Positions 52,147 through 59,794 of a stretch of DNA of 64,000 nt are shown here, piece after piece. Below the pieces are notes generated by a model. That model was not told where the DNA came from and searched no databases. It saw nothing but the letters and a program-made list of their open reading frames with translations. Origin of the DNA: Paralvinella palmiformis (taxonomy: Eukaryota; Annelida; Polychaeta; Terebellida; Alvinellidae); assembly GCA_025642065.1 (NCBI GenBank), contig JAODUP010000557.1, forward strand, positions 151,501-215,500. Reading direction: 5' to 3'. Positions within the stretch are counted from its first letter, which is position 1; each line of letters begins with the position of its first letter. A program made the position numbers and the translations under genes.

Positions 52147-52325
52147 AACCTACACACACGCATGAACACATGAACACACACATACTATATATACCCAACC
52201 TGACCTATCTATCTTCTTCCACAGGCTACAGTAGCAGTGGCGAAGAAGAGGTTTCACATTGGAATGACATGCGGGAGTCTAAAGGTGAACCTGTCTGTAG
52301 GTGGCATGTGTTACTGGAGGCATAG
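11739..52325 (+). CDS. Syt14: Synaptotagmin-14/16-like protein (tandem C2 domains)
   Basis: Membrane-trafficking protein of the Syt14/16 branch. Anchored isoform: join(11765..11783, 18300..18461, 19009..19050, 32507..32662, 48200..48591, 50034..50313, 50454..50611, 50783..50972, 51444..51656, 52225..52325), 1713 nt, 570 residues (human SYT14 about 555). All joins keep frame. Order: short lumenal N-terminus, one membrane helix (about 11-32), Cys-rich juxtamembrane (C37, C41, C46), acidic linker with [14 protein letters not shown] as in vertebrate SYT14, low-complexity Ser/Gly linker, C2A (about 276-400), C2B (about 430-560), and the WHxL motif (WHVL, 564-567). Loop 1 of C2A keeps D307 but has NN where the second Asp belongs; loop 3 reads [11 protein letters not shown], and C2B loop 3 reads [11 protein letters not shown], so most Ca2+ ligands are missing. 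Ca2+-independent action is therefore expected, as known for the subfamily. The upstream part of exon 11739 is also open, so the true start may be earlier. Confidence 0.93.
12581..12595 (+). CDS. Syt14: Candidate 15-nt micro-exon of Syt14
   Basis: TATTTGGAATTCCAG is bracketed by a pyrimidine-rich tract ending in ttcttgaag and by a donor CAG|GTATGA. It enters and leaves in phase 1, matching the flanking exons, and would insert five residues (VFGIP before VPVEAV) just before the membrane helix. Neuronal micro-exons of this size are well known in animals. The acceptor (aag) is not the favoured one, so this remains a candidate. Confidence 0.42.
12853..13045 (+). mobile_element. tRNA-derived SINE, type A, copy 1
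   Basis: A tRNA-like head (GGTCTAGTTGGTAGTGCCTT as A box, GAGTTCAAATC as B box) is followed by a body with CATTACCTTTAGAGGTCGCT and CATTTAGCCTACCATGTGGA, ending ...GTGGCCATAAAACATCA and a trinucleotide-like tail. The same body recurs at 39286-39480 (+) and 34914-35118 (-), which is what marks it as a dispersed element and not a tRNA gene. Confidence 0.85.
17110..17166 (+). repeat. Compound (TA)n(GA)n
   Basis: A TA tract passes directly into a GA tract. The same arrangement recurs at 19339-19382 and 62482-62599, and in reverse orientation (CT)n(TA)n at 30322-30377 and 54285-54335. Confidence 0.95.
18300..18461 (+). CDS. Syt14: Syt14 transmembrane exon
   Basis: 162 nt between ctcctgtttcag and TTAG|GTAAGAC, phase 1 at both ends. 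It encodes [13 protein letters not shown] and continues into a single hydrophobic helix, then [18 protein letters not shown], which matches the human SYT14 region EAVGFLSAV...LYINKKFCF...GGFPDL. The three cysteines next to the helix are candidate acylation sites, as in other synaptotagmins. The exon ends in a Lys-rich stretch. Confidence 0.95.
19009..19050 (+). CDS. Syt14: Syt14 42-nt micro-exon, polybasic
   Basis: The acceptor tgctttttcgcag and donor CATG|GTAAGTG are both strong. It is 42 nt and phase 1 on both sides, so inclusion or skipping leaves the frame intact. It encodes [13 protein letters not shown] plus the split Gly, a basic insert placed some 28 residues after the membrane helix. 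The size and symmetry suggest a cassette exon. I know of no family member to confirm the insert. Confidence 0.65.
19051..23012 (+). other. Syt14 intron between the 42-nt exon and the alternative first exon
   Basis: Contains (AT)n(AG)n at 19339-19382, (AAT)n at 19636-19653, a repetitive CAGAAA-rich block at about 20200-20940 (overlapping frames on both strands, no recognised domain), short GT-rich tracts near 21150-21190, and the CpG-richer block 21480-22600. No host exon was recognised before 23013. Confidence 0.65.
21480..22600 (+). promoter_or_regulatory. CpG-richer block, likely alternative Syt14 promoter
   Basis: By eye this stretch has clearly more CpG and GC than the AT-rich DNA around it (for example 21590-21740 and 22020-22110). 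It ends a few hundred bases before the alternative first exon at 23013. Spurious short reading frames on both strands reflect the base composition. A C-run followed by (GA)n lies at 21886-21920. I infer a promoter and 5' UTR region; no TATA box or initiator could be pinned down. Confidence 0.4.
23013..23418 (+). CDS. Syt14: Alternative first exon of Syt14 (no membrane helix)
   Basis: An open frame from an ATG in good context (aaaacATGG) to a donor GAAG|GTATGAG, leaving in phase 1 exactly like the anchored N-terminal exons. Joined to 32507 it gives [15 protein letters not shown] and a 631-residue protein in frame to the stop at 52325. The 135-residue N-terminus starts [20 protein letters not shown], has a CC pair in FSCCLGG (possible palmitoylation), a Ser/Lys-rich stretch with repeated SHKS motifs, and an acidic end. 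No transmembrane segment is visible. The alternative reading is an unrelated single-exon frame; length, codon quality and exact phase argue against chance. Isoforms without a membrane span are known in the family (human SYT16). Confidence 0.72.
23440..23810 (-). mobile_element. tRNA-derived SINE (type B), minus strand
   Basis: Read on the minus strand from about 23805, the element opens with a tRNA-like head: TGGCTTAGCGGTTAA (A-box-like) and, about 40 bp on, GGTTCGAACCC (a perfect B box). A GC-richer body of about 300 bp follows, with short inverted motifs such as CCCTGAGGGTGG. Its far end lies about 20 bp from the donor of the alternative Syt14 exon. Only one copy is seen in the window. Confidence 0.75.
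25034..25160 (+). repeat. 16-bp minisatellite, about 8 copies
   Basis: Near-perfect head-to-tail copies of TGTGATAATATAGATG. Because 16 is not a multiple of three, all three minus-strand frames cycle through the same 16-residue peptide, producing two overlapping spurious reading frames. Confidence 0.95.
28262..28610 (+). repeat. Degenerate tandem repeat, unit about 40-45 bp
   Basis: Successive diverged blocks begin AATGCTATACTG, AATGCTGTACTGCAGATATC, TTATACTGTTGATAT, AATGCTACACCATGGATAG and AATGTTATACTGCTAATG, each followed by a variant of TAGCAACA(A/G)CTGTGTTAT. This looks like an old minisatellite that has largely decayed. Confidence 0.5.
32507..32662 (+). CDS. Syt14: Syt14 acidic linker exon (shared by both N-termini)
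   Basis: 156 nt between tcatatttttag and AACTA|GTGAGT, phase 1 at both ends. It encodes [20 protein letters not shown] followed by [13 protein letters not shown] and a Ser-rich tail. The acidic run plus LxRYQ matches SSSESEDEALGKYHEAL of human SYT14, so this is the hub exon onto which the alternative N-termini splice. A (GT)n tract starts about 20 bp after the donor. Confidence 0.95.
32684..32711 (+). repeat. (GT)n microsatellite next to a splice donor
   Basis: Begins about 20 bp downstream of the donor of the acidic linker exon, so it forms a (UG)n tract in the pre-mRNA intron. Confidence 0.95.
33885..34050 (+). mobile_element. Decayed SINE, type A-like, copy 4
   Basis: Shares GCTGGTAGCACAGTTGACCA, GGTTCAAATC (B box) and ATCTTTTATTTCATCTCTGC, then a CATTACTCTTGGAGATTGGT body and AAAAGTAGCCACAAAAT, matching the type A body at lower identity. 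An older copy. Confidence 0.55.
34914..35118 (-). mobile_element. tRNA-derived SINE, type A, copy 3
   Basis: Minus-strand copy: (GAT)n tail at 34918-34930, then TGTTTTATGGCCACTTTTGT and CATGGTAGGCTAAATGGACC, and the tRNA-like head at the high-coordinate end (reverse of GTCTAGTGGTAGCGTCTTGG). It lies in the Syt14 intron before exon 48200. Confidence 0.82.
36400..37390 (-). mobile_element. hAT transposase remnant, P52rIPK/ZMYM-like type
   Basis: Minus strand, N to [21 protein letters not shown], then [35 protein letters not shown] and [16 protein letters not shown] segments (about 37370-37100), then [20 protein letters not shown], then [20 protein letters not shown] and [15 protein letters not shown] (36780-36960), and finally [19 protein letters not shown] (about 36440-36500), which matches the hAT C-terminal dimerisation motif (SERSFSxLRRLKTxLRSTM). 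The order agrees with this domesticated/transposon family; frameshifts and stops make it a pseudogene. Confidence 0.75.
37404..37453. repeat. Imperfect inverted repeat next to the hAT remnant
   Basis: TTATTTAACAGACA...ATTTTA is mirrored by TAAAATGTCTGTTAAATAA after a 7-bp loop, with a 4-5 bp insertion in one arm. It lies just beyond the recognisable N-terminal end of the hAT remnant. Confidence 0.75.
39286..39480 (+). mobile_element. tRNA-derived SINE, type A, copy 2
   Basis: Head GTGGTCTAGTTGGTAGTGCA and B box GAGTTTGAATCTC; body ATTACCTTTGGAGGGTGCTC and ATTCAGCCTACCATATGCAC, then GTGGCCATAAAATATAAATC and an (ATC)n tail. Plus orientation, inside a Syt14 intron. The 81-residue frame across it is spurious. 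Confidence 0.85.
42537..42588. repeat. (CA)n microsatellite
   Basis: Uninterrupted AC dinucleotide tract of about 26 units. Confidence 0.97.
42882..42969. repeat. (CA)n microsatellite, long
   Basis: About 43 uninterrupted CA units, one of the longest simple tracts in the window. Confidence 0.97.
45227..45620. repeat. 16-bp minisatellite, about 24-25 copies
   Basis: Tandem copies of GAAGGCCAGTGATACA with scattered point changes (CCAATAATACAG, CCCAGTGATAC, ATATAAAAGGCC variants). A 16-bp period gives a 48-bp, 16-residue peptide period, so all three minus-strand frames stay open for 109-147 residues (repeating [16 protein letters not shown]). These frames look like membrane proteins but are products of the repeat. 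Confidence 0.97.
45940..46085 (+). mobile_element. Possible tRNA-derived SINE head
   Basis: GATGGTCTTGTGGTGTCTCG followed about 30 bp on by a B-box-like GGTTTGAATCC. The downstream body (CACTGGTTCAGGCTGACTAT) does not match types A or B. No second copy was found, so the call is weak. Confidence 0.35.
48200..48591 (+). CDS. Syt14: Syt14 low-complexity linker exon
   Basis: 392 nt between gtgtctttcag and GGCGAT|GTAAGT; enters in phase 1 and leaves in phase 0. It encodes a His-rich start ([15 protein letters not shown]), then a Ser/Gly/Thr-rich stretch and [18 protein letters not shown]. It shows no domain and is expected to be disordered; it links the membrane anchor or alternative N-terminus to C2A. 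The vertebrate linker is longer in places, and further cassette exons in the 15-kb intron before it are possible. Confidence 0.92.
48592..50033 (+). other. Syt14 intron before the C2A exons
   Basis: 1.4 kb of AT-rich DNA with no repeats or exons recognised. Confidence 0.8.
50034..50313 (+). CDS. Syt14: Syt14 C2A exon, first part
   Basis: 280 nt, acceptor ctttgcatgacag, donor CTCTG|GTGAGTA, phase 0 in and 1 out. It holds the strands [20 protein letters not shown] and [20 protein letters not shown], then ETFAFKVP. Human SYT14 has GTLDVTFDYDSQEQKLLVTV and LLPIKKQRAKTSIQ at these places. In loop 1 ([14 protein letters not shown]) the second Ca2+-binding Asp is Asn. Confidence 0.96.
50454..50611 (+). 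CDS. Syt14: Syt14 C2A exon, second part
   Basis: 158 nt, acceptor tgtttccttgcag, donor CTTAGT|GTAAGTG, phase 1 in and 0 out. It encodes [36 protein letters not shown] and MLTLEPRSN. The loop-3 aspartates of Ca2+-binding C2 domains are absent (GCERMRRER). Human SYT14 reads YAVRFRLYGVHRMKKEKIVG. Confidence 0.96.
50783..50972 (+). CDS. Syt14: Syt14 C2A-C2B linker and start of C2B
   Basis: 190 nt, acceptor aaatgttacag, donor CACCAG|GTAAAC, phase 0 in and 1 out. A Ser-rich linker ([18 protein letters not shown]) leads into [20 protein letters not shown] and [15 protein letters not shown], nearly identical to human SYT14 PEILIGLLYNATTGRLSAEV and IKGSHFKNLAANRPP. The acidic loop-1 ligand found in Ca2+-binding C2B domains is replaced here. 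Confidence 0.97.
51444..51656 (+). CDS. Syt14: Syt14 C2B core exon
   Basis: 213 nt, acceptor gtcttcacattacag, donor ATTAG|GTAATT, phase 1 on both sides. It encodes [40 protein letters not shown] and [20 protein letters not shown], the best conserved part of the gene compared with human SYT14. The loop-3 aspartates are replaced by the basic NKRSMKRKE. Confidence 0.97.
51657..52224 (+). other. Last Syt14 intron, mostly CA repeats
   Basis: A 568-bp intron of which roughly 51796-52190 is (CA)n with interspersed ACACATGAACA and CACATACA blocks. The spurious minus-strand frames of 80-163 residues rich in Cys and Val come from the GT repeat. The terminal acceptor follows within about 35 bp of the repeat end. 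Confidence 0.93.
52225..52325 (+). CDS. Syt14: Syt14 terminal coding exon
   Basis: The acceptor ctatcttcttccacag follows a long CA-rich intron. It encodes [20 protein letters not shown], then [12 protein letters not shown] and TAG at 52323. Human SYT14 ends NSSGEEELNHWTEMKESKGQ, QVCRWHALLES. The WHxL motif near the C-terminus is the conserved C2B tail of synaptotagmins. Confidence 0.97.
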
Positions 52326-52889
52326 AGGACATGTGGAGTCCTTCACCTCACTTCAATCAATAATTCAGCCAGGTGTGATTTGAGTCATCTGGGAGTATCA
52401 CTATATCACACCAGTAAGAAATCAGTTGTAGTTTTGTCTCCAGTGTCAAAAGTCTGTCAGCACCTTATAGCATTCATAATTGATATGTAGGTGGCCAACG
52501 TAGATGTTGGTTTATCTTCATAATAATTTATTTATCTGCTGCTGTGAAGTTATATTCAACTTCATTGACCACCTGATATTTTGAAAGTGAAAGCTCAAAA
52601 ATCTAAATGTATTTTGCAGTGTTTGTAAATTAGCATTTCCTGTATATAATTATACTTAATTATTGCAAGTCAGTTTCTGGTGATTTGTGTATATATTTTT
52701 GGTTGAGTCAGGAAGAATTTTTGAATGTGATCGTTAGGTCAGCTGAGTTGCTGGTTGTTAGTTAGAGCATTTTTGAACAAACATAAGCTGTTCACATTCA
52801 GAGAGAGAGAGAGAGAGTGTGTGTATGTATGTGTGTGTGTGTGTGTGTGTGAAGTAAATAATAGTATTTATTTACTTATACATTGATAA

Positions 52890-52895
52890 AATAAA
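52890..52895 (+). terminator. Candidate poly(A) signal, proximal
   Basis: AATAAA about 565 bp after the Syt14 stop codon, preceded by a GT repeat. It is one of two canonical hexamers noted in the downstream flank. Confidence 0.35.
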
Positions 52896-53685
52896 CTTTC
52901 ATTGTTAGGTGTGTGTATTATAATACCATATTATGGTCATCTTTTATAAAAGTAACTTGCCAATTTTTTGTCAGAGAATTTGACCTGAAAAATCAATACC
53001 CTTGCTGATGATTGATGAGAAATATATTAGATAACTCCGATGATTTGGAATGTATCATATTTTGATATCTAGTCATGTGATTTCATATATATATATATAT
53101 ATGTATATCAGCATCATACTAACCAGTACATTCTTTGTAGGTAGACTTGTATAAGGCTTATGATGGTGTACATTCTTGCACATTATTTATCGGTGTATTT
53201 TATACATAGATTGTTATTCCAGAGCTGGTTAATAACACTTTTGTTATAGCACCTGTATATGACATTAGATAGAGTATTGTTGACGTGAACCAATCATAAT
53301 ATTGCATCTTATCTTGCTTTTGTCTGTGTAATTGTTGTTTTGGTTATTCTCTGAAATATATGAAGCATATTGGAAAATTAGATGTCTGATTTTCTGTACA
53401 TTTTTGCTTGTGAATCCGTTGATTAGATCATTTTATGATGTTTGGTGAATGACACCGGTCCATTATGATAGATATAGAGGACACTTTAATGGCAACATTA
53501 TGACAAAACTGTCCCACTTCATATGACAAAACTGTCCTACTTCATTTGTTTACATCTATTCTCTTCACTAATTTGTATTACTTTAAAAAATGTTTTGAAC
53601 ATTTTTAAGGATTGTGAAGTATTAATTTATCAGCCAGATTATAATTTTCAACTATGTGATGTCCTAGGCTTTGCACAGCAGCATG

Positions 53686-53725
<40 letters not shown>

Positions 53726-54305
53726 GGTATATAATTAAAGCTGCATGTAGGTAATTTAGTATTTTGTTTTGTATATTTTGTATCAGATCAGCCACAGTAC
53801 ACTTGAATTACAGATATAGCATAACGTCATGCTGACAAGTTAACACTTTACACTCATAAAATAAGTTCTGTGTATCTTCAGCTTTGATTCATTCCAATCG
53901 TGAAATGAATAGATATATTTTATTATGTTGTGTGTGTTAAAATAATATAATGATATCTCGGTATATAATTACATTGTTATTTTTGTACATCAGAATTAAG
54001 ATTAACACAATAATAACATAACATAATTGGCCTTTTTTCTTCTGAATCTCAAAACACACTGTATGTATATAGAATAATGTTTATGAACAATTTTGGTAAA
54101 TTGATCACTCAATAGAATGACAGTGTGTCATTTAAGTTGTAAGATGAGTGAAAATAGTGATATTCTCTTTATGTTTTAGCTTCTACTGATATAACACATT
54201 ATGTTCTAGTGGAGACAGAATGCAAGCACTCATTGATTAATCTGTGATAGAACAATGTATAGCAAACCTCAGCTCTAACCCCCCCCCCTCTCTCTCTCTC
54301 TCTCT

Positions 54306-54336
<31 letters not shown>

Positions 54337-54897
54337 GCATTTATATTTTATCCACAGAAAACAATATTATTGTTCGTATATTAGAATATTCGTTTTTTTT
54401 TGTACAGTGAAGATACAAACTTGAAATCAAAGATCGGCACCTGTAGGCTAGTATTCTGTTGGTTGTGTTTATATTTAACTTATTATCATTTATCTGTTAC
54501 ACTTGTCTTACCAATCCACACAAGTTTATTATGTATTTAGTACTATTACTGTGCATTCCTACTAAAAAGAAGAAATGGAAACTAATCATTTTTAATGAGG
54601 TTTGCTAAAACATATTAGGTGTAGGTCAACATCCTATATTTATGTCAAACTTTCTAAGAACAATGGTCATTTTGATGTTTGTTTTGCCACCATTTGTTGT
54701 TATTATTGAATGGTTTCACTGAAATTGTGTTCATTAGTAACTGTTATTTAGGTAGTATTTCTCTTTGGTTCGCAAATGTTTGATATCGTGTGATATATTA
54801 ATAATTAACTGAGATAACTGTTATTGTTAAATATTGTATGATGAATTATTGTTACTAATAATATTATTATTACTACTACTGTGCAATGGCTAGATGA

Positions 54898-54903
54898 AAT
54901 AAA
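54898..54903 (+). terminator. Candidate poly(A) signal, distal
   Basis: AATAAA about 2.6 kb after the Syt14 stop codon, followed by a stretch containing CTCTGTTTT. It would give a long 3' UTR, common for neuronal genes. Confidence 0.35.
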
Positions 54904-54930
54904 ACTGAGCACACCTGACTCTGTTTTAAA

Positions 54931-55904
54931 TTATTATTACAACTCAATCTGCAGCCTAAATACCATTGACTAACAGACCTATGAATGTCGGCTAAGATAT
55001 ATACCATCAGACCACTGAAATGGAATAATTACTCTATAAAATAGGGACTAGTCTAAAGGTAAGCATCACGCATTTAGCTATGGTATAGTTATAGTTGACT
55101 GATATAAGTGAAGAGTTGTAATTAAATTCGCTTGTTTTATCCAGTCTTTAATATCACAGCTAATACATGTAGCAGCAAATCTCATAAACAGTCTTGTATG
55201 TTCATTGAACTTCCTTTATTCATGACTTGTTATAAGCTTTTCAGCAAAATACAACAACAGACCACAATCTGCTATGTTCAGCAGATATCGAGAAAGCACA
55301 GATCATGAAATCAGTGTGATCAAGTTATTTTTACATCATTCAAATTATTTGTTAACCAGTTGGGAAACGATAAATATATTGGGTATAATTATGAATCAGA
55401 ATACATATTTGGTTTATAATAAAGCTCAGCAAGTATTATGAGTGTTGAGTTTAACAGCAGTTAATATTGGGCCATTTCATGCCAAAAAACGTGCACGATC
55501 CCAGAATCACGTTATTTTGGGATTCACTGAAATGTTATTTTGATCAAGGGACCTTTTTCTTACTGGAATCTTGAAGGTAATTAATTCACAGAATCTTGAA
55601 GGTAATTAATTCACGGTGTGCTGTCGCTGACGTATGTTAGTTGACAGCTGATGACTAGATTGTTGATGCAGTGATACCAATCTTCCATATTACTTTCTGA
55701 ATTTATCAGTAAAACAAACGAAACCGAGTTGTTCCGGAACGTCACAACGGACACGGTCGTATCAAACGCTATAATTGGTTTATAGTGACATATAAACCTA
55801 GAACTCCCATAACGGAGTGAAGTACGAAAATATCGTGGCTAGTTATTGTCTGGATAGAAGCTTGTTCTTTGAATGTTGTGCACGTTATAGTTCACGATGT
55901 TGTG
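54931..55904. other. Intergenic DNA downstream of Syt14
   Basis: No gene seen. A direct tandem duplication of about 25 bp (AATCTTGAAGGTAATTAATT and CAC) lies at 55567-55614. The block 55700-55860 is slightly richer in CpG. Confidence 0.6.
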
Positions 55905-56890
55905 TAGTAGTAGTAGTAGTATTTATTTCCAATTTCAATATCAAATAACGTATACATAATGCAATTTTACAAGTATATTACATATAAAGAAATTGGGGGA
56001 CCAATGTAGCCGAAGCTGTCTTCCCATTGGCCCCGAACAATCATAGCTAATAATAGTCAGCTCGATGAAACGCCGTTTGTGTATTTGCAAGTCTGGTCGT
56101 GTGTGTATTGGAAGTATGTGGACCAGGTACCAAGCAATCATATAATTACCTAGACATGTGTGCATTGACAACAATAAGGGTTGTTGCATTTTACAGATGC
56201 TGAGTAAGTAGCTAAGATGTAACTTTTCAGGGTTTTCTTAGTTTTTGATCTTGAATTACAAGTGGAAAGGATACTATTCCAATTGTTCCATATAATGGGA
56301 AAATTTACTGGATAGTGCAGAGTTACATCGATGTACATGCATATGACTAGATTGCCTTGTCACGCGATTTTCCTGTACCTCAGAATTTAGACGGAATAGG
56401 CCATCGAAGGATATAGGAAGTCTCTTGTTAATAAAGTCGTCCATGAACAAACATACGTGGTATTGATACATGTCACAATTTTAAGATTTCACAATTTTTG
56501 AATAAGGGATCGGTATGATTGTTATAACCCGCATTATTAATAATACGAATAGCTCTTTTCTGCAAAGACACAGTTTTCTGAAGGATTGATGAATTGACAT
56601 TCCCCCAAATTAGTAAACCATATGAGATATATGGTTGTATGAGAGCCAGGTATAAAGTTTTCAGACTGTTTTTTGGTAGGAATTTCTTTACTTGTTTTAT
56701 GCCATATAAGGCCCGAGAAATCTTATTTTTCACGTAAATCAAGTGATATTTCCATGAAAGAGTCTCGTCCAGAAAGACACCAAGAAATTTGGTGGTTTTC
56801 TCTTGGAATTGAGAACCAATTTGCTCTAAATGAGTACCACCAAATGAAATGTCCAAGATGTTGAAAGAACAGAAAAGCCATCGGTTTATA
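55905..56890 (-). mobile_element. LINE 3' end: RT C-terminus with trinucleotide tail
   Basis: The minus-strand frame at 56473-56856 reads KTTKFLGVFLDETLSWKYHL, VKNKISRALYGIKQVKKFLP, LYLALIQPYISYGLLIWGN and LQKRAIRIINNAGYNNHTDP, the classic C-terminal RT/connection region of jockey/CR1-like LINEs. It continues after frame breaks (DDFINKRLPISFDGLFRLN, then a KTLKSYILATY-type end). The element ends at 55905-55920 with (TAC)n/(GTA)n units, a typical LINE tail. It is 5'-truncated and frameshifted. The exact clade is not certain. Confidence 0.82.
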
Positions 56891-58239
56891 ACTTTATAAA
56901 GGTGTTTAAATACATTATTCTGGATATTGTATACGCGGATGGAGACAAACTCTCCGTAGATGATCCTGGACTGTTTGGTTCAGGTGAAACGCGAAGCTAT
57001 TAAGATCCGTGGTGAAACATATTCCAATTACATTCACCATTTTTAAATATACAACAAACATATAATATGGAAATATCTGATTTAATTTAATATCCTATGA
57101 TACAATGTATTCAGAAATAATTGCTGTAATGTATATGATAACAATGTTAATGATGATACCACTACTTCAACCACATTCCACTACTTTAATGTAACAGATC
57201 ATACACGATTACACACGAGAAAAACAAATTTGGCCCTAATTACGTAAACTATAAGACTGACTAGAGAGTTTGCAGTTAAATAGCAAACTGCGATATTTCG
57301 ATCACAAAGCCTGTTAATCTGCAATCGCAAATTGAGCTGCGATACCGTCTATTCTACAAGTGGCAACCATTTCCGTGTTGGTTGGGCATAATCAGGTTAG
57401 CATGTTAGAATCCCTTTTGTGCGTTTTTGGATAGGCCTCCAAATATTGTTATTGTAGTTGTAACAATTAAGGTTTTTTATTAAATGTGCTCCGTCGTGTA
57501 CACGGTTGTGTGTGTGTGTTTTTTAAAACTTGTATACGACGATATTTTGTACACGTGAACCTTGGATGTTCGCCGAAGACTGTATATATCTAGTTTATGA
57601 CACACAACTAATATAGTCCGGGTTCTGCCCTGACGCCATGGCAGAGTAACAACCAACTTATTGATAACACTTGGATGTCGTTGTCATACAATGACATGAT
57701 AACATCTTAATTTTTGTTTTTAGACCTTATCTTTTATTGAGTAGGAAAGCGAAAGTTATATTGTAAATGTATAAATGGTGATTTTCTAGTTGGCTAAATG
57801 CTAACCCCAAATTGAATATGAGTTGACAATTTAAAGCTCTGATTGTGCGATATCACGTTTTTAATGTGTGCACTATTCTCCACCAAAACAGCGATCCTGA
57901 AAGACCTGTAAGATTTACCATATTACACTATTAAGTCCTGGAGTACATTCCTTCAAAAGTATTTTGTAAGCAAAAGTATTTTGTTCCCTTTTGCGAGGAG
58001 TAGTGTTACAACACAGTTCTGTGCTCACAATAGGTGATTTGTCACAGAGAGGAGATATTATATAGCAATACATTTTTACTTAGGTATAAGGCCCTTTTCT
58101 TGATGCCAAAGTTAAATTCTAAACGCTTAAATATTATCGTATGATCGAGTTATGGCTCGTTTTAAACACAAGAACATCACCGACTCAAGGATTGACCTAC
58201 TCATAATGAATGTTATCAGTGGAAGAAGTTCATCCACAC
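56891..58239. other. DNA between the two LINE pieces
   Basis: No recognisable RT motif or host gene on either strand. It could be decayed LINE body or unrelated intergenic sequence. Confidence 0.5.
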
Positions 58240-58930
58240 ATTTCTTTATTGTGTTGTTTTCCTCAAGAAGAAATTGCTAAACTTGTCCGTCAGGAGTTCA
58301 GCAGAGAAAATATGTGGAAGACCTACATCTGTATTACTTACTGCCAATGAAGTTCCTTGTTAATTTGTAATGTTAAAAAATCTTTTCTACTTTCCTCTGT
58401 GTGTTTGTGGAAGTGACAAACTGCTTCTACTCAATTAATAGTGTATTCATTTTTACAAAGTTCTCTGTATATTTCAAAATGCACCTTTTAGGATGTTCAT
58501 TGCTAATTCCTCTGCACTTTCTTCCGAATTGTCTTAGCAGATCTAAGCTTTTCAGGGTACCAAAGAGCTTCCAGTTTCAACGTAATGATTTTGGACAAGA
58601 GAGAGCATGATGATTATTGATACTTTGGACACAGTTGTTGTAGGCTTCTACCAGCTCACCAACTAATTCCTCACATTCACTCGGGTGCAGGTGTTGAGAT
58701 GACTGTAAATTCTCCATAAAATCTTGAATATTTATGCCACGAAACTTTTCTGTATGTGATCTTCCTTCGTATGCACTCGGGCTTGCCCATCGTAATGACG
58801 AACCCAACAGCCCGATGATCGATTAAAGATTTAACTTTGTTGCCATTGAAACAAGGGTCACATACAAAAGTAACTCTTACCATGGAAATCGAGTCTGTGG
58901 CCTTTTTTGTGAGTTCCGATATTGACACGC
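58240..58930 (-). mobile_element. LINE remnant, endonuclease-RT linker
   Basis: On the minus strand, VKSLIDHRAVGFVITMGKPE and CIRRKITYRK (58750-58880), then in a shifted frame FRGINIQDFMENLQSSQHL and ELVGELVEAYNNCVQSINNH (58600-58740), and finally SAELLTDKFSNFFLRKT (about 58260-58310). These match the end of the endonuclease (S/IDHxAV), the linker and the L-A-x-x-F-N-x-F-F segment before the RT. It has the same strand as, and is upstream of, the RT C-terminus at 56473-56856, so the two could be pieces of one element. Confidence 0.68.
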
Positions 58931-59780
58931 TGAATACTATATATTGCAGAATCTACGAGCTTCAATATCGACATGGAAATTTTAATCACCAATAAATAGA
59001 GTATTTATAACATCATATGGGATAATGGCTATCTAAGTCTAAGTAAAGTTACGATGTTGGCTAAACCAGAGCATTTGTGGCTGACTTGTTCTGGATAGAG
59101 ATGGCTACGTGATCCTTGTGCTAGTTTAAGTCAGGACATGTGACTGTTCATCTTCCCGCCGTACAATCTGGCATTCCAGGAAGCCGTAATGGCTATCCTT
59201 CAGTAATTAGGATTAATTCCTTATATTTGTGATATCAGATAGAGTTCATGAGGGGTATTTTTGGTTACTTTCATAGGCATTAGATCTACACATTTAAATC
59301 TCATTGTCTGAGGGTCAGAAGTTCCTTTAAATAATAGTGAATTTTAAAGCCATTTTATTTAGAAGTAGTGGGACAATACACAATAGAAAATTTAACTTTA
59401 ACCTTACCTATACCTATATCTAATTAACTTTCTGATTTGTACGCCAGCTGTCTATAACATCTGGATTAAGTACAGGTATAAGCAGCAGTCACGGTTGACT
59501 GCTCGTAAAATGTTTCAATGTTTTGCAGAAGAGTACTGATATAAAGCAAGATGAGCAAAGTCAAAACTTAATATCCAGTTGCAGATAAATATTCTAGCAA
59601 CAGTCATCTACCATTCTGAAGATTTGTGAAGCCAGAGTAATTTAATCAATTGACATAATTTTCACCCGAACCAAGGCTTTTTCAGTGCGGTGACTGTCAT
59701 AATTATCTTCCAAAAATTAGTTCTTTGAACGGACAGCGATTGATATTAGAAACACACCTATAGAGAATAAAGATTTTACT

Positions 59781-59794
59781 GCGCCATCTGGTGG
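59781..59794 (-). promoter_or_regulatory. CTCF-like motif
   Basis: The minus strand reads CCACCAGATGGCGC, a full match to the animal CTCF core consensus CCASYAGRKGGCRS. It lies between the Syt14 gene and the exon-like frames at 61 kb, a plausible boundary position. Occupancy is unknown. Confidence 0.4.

Larger units (their letters stand above)
52326..54930 (+). other. Syt14 3' UTR and downstream flank
   Basis: No coding signal. Candidate poly(A) signals AATAAA lie at 52890-52895 and 54898-54903; which is used cannot be told. The stretch includes (GA)n(GT)n at 52801-52850, (TA)n at 53083-53105 and 53693-53722, and a C-run/(CT)n/(TA)n compound at 54277-54335. An imperfect tandem duplication of about 24 bp (ATGACAAAACTGTCCCACTT and CAT) lies at 53499-53546. 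Confidence 0.6.

Noticed and set aside
51707..52198. Minus-strand Cys/Val-rich frames of 80-163 residues
   Set aside because: Translation of the CA/GT array in the last Syt14 intron.
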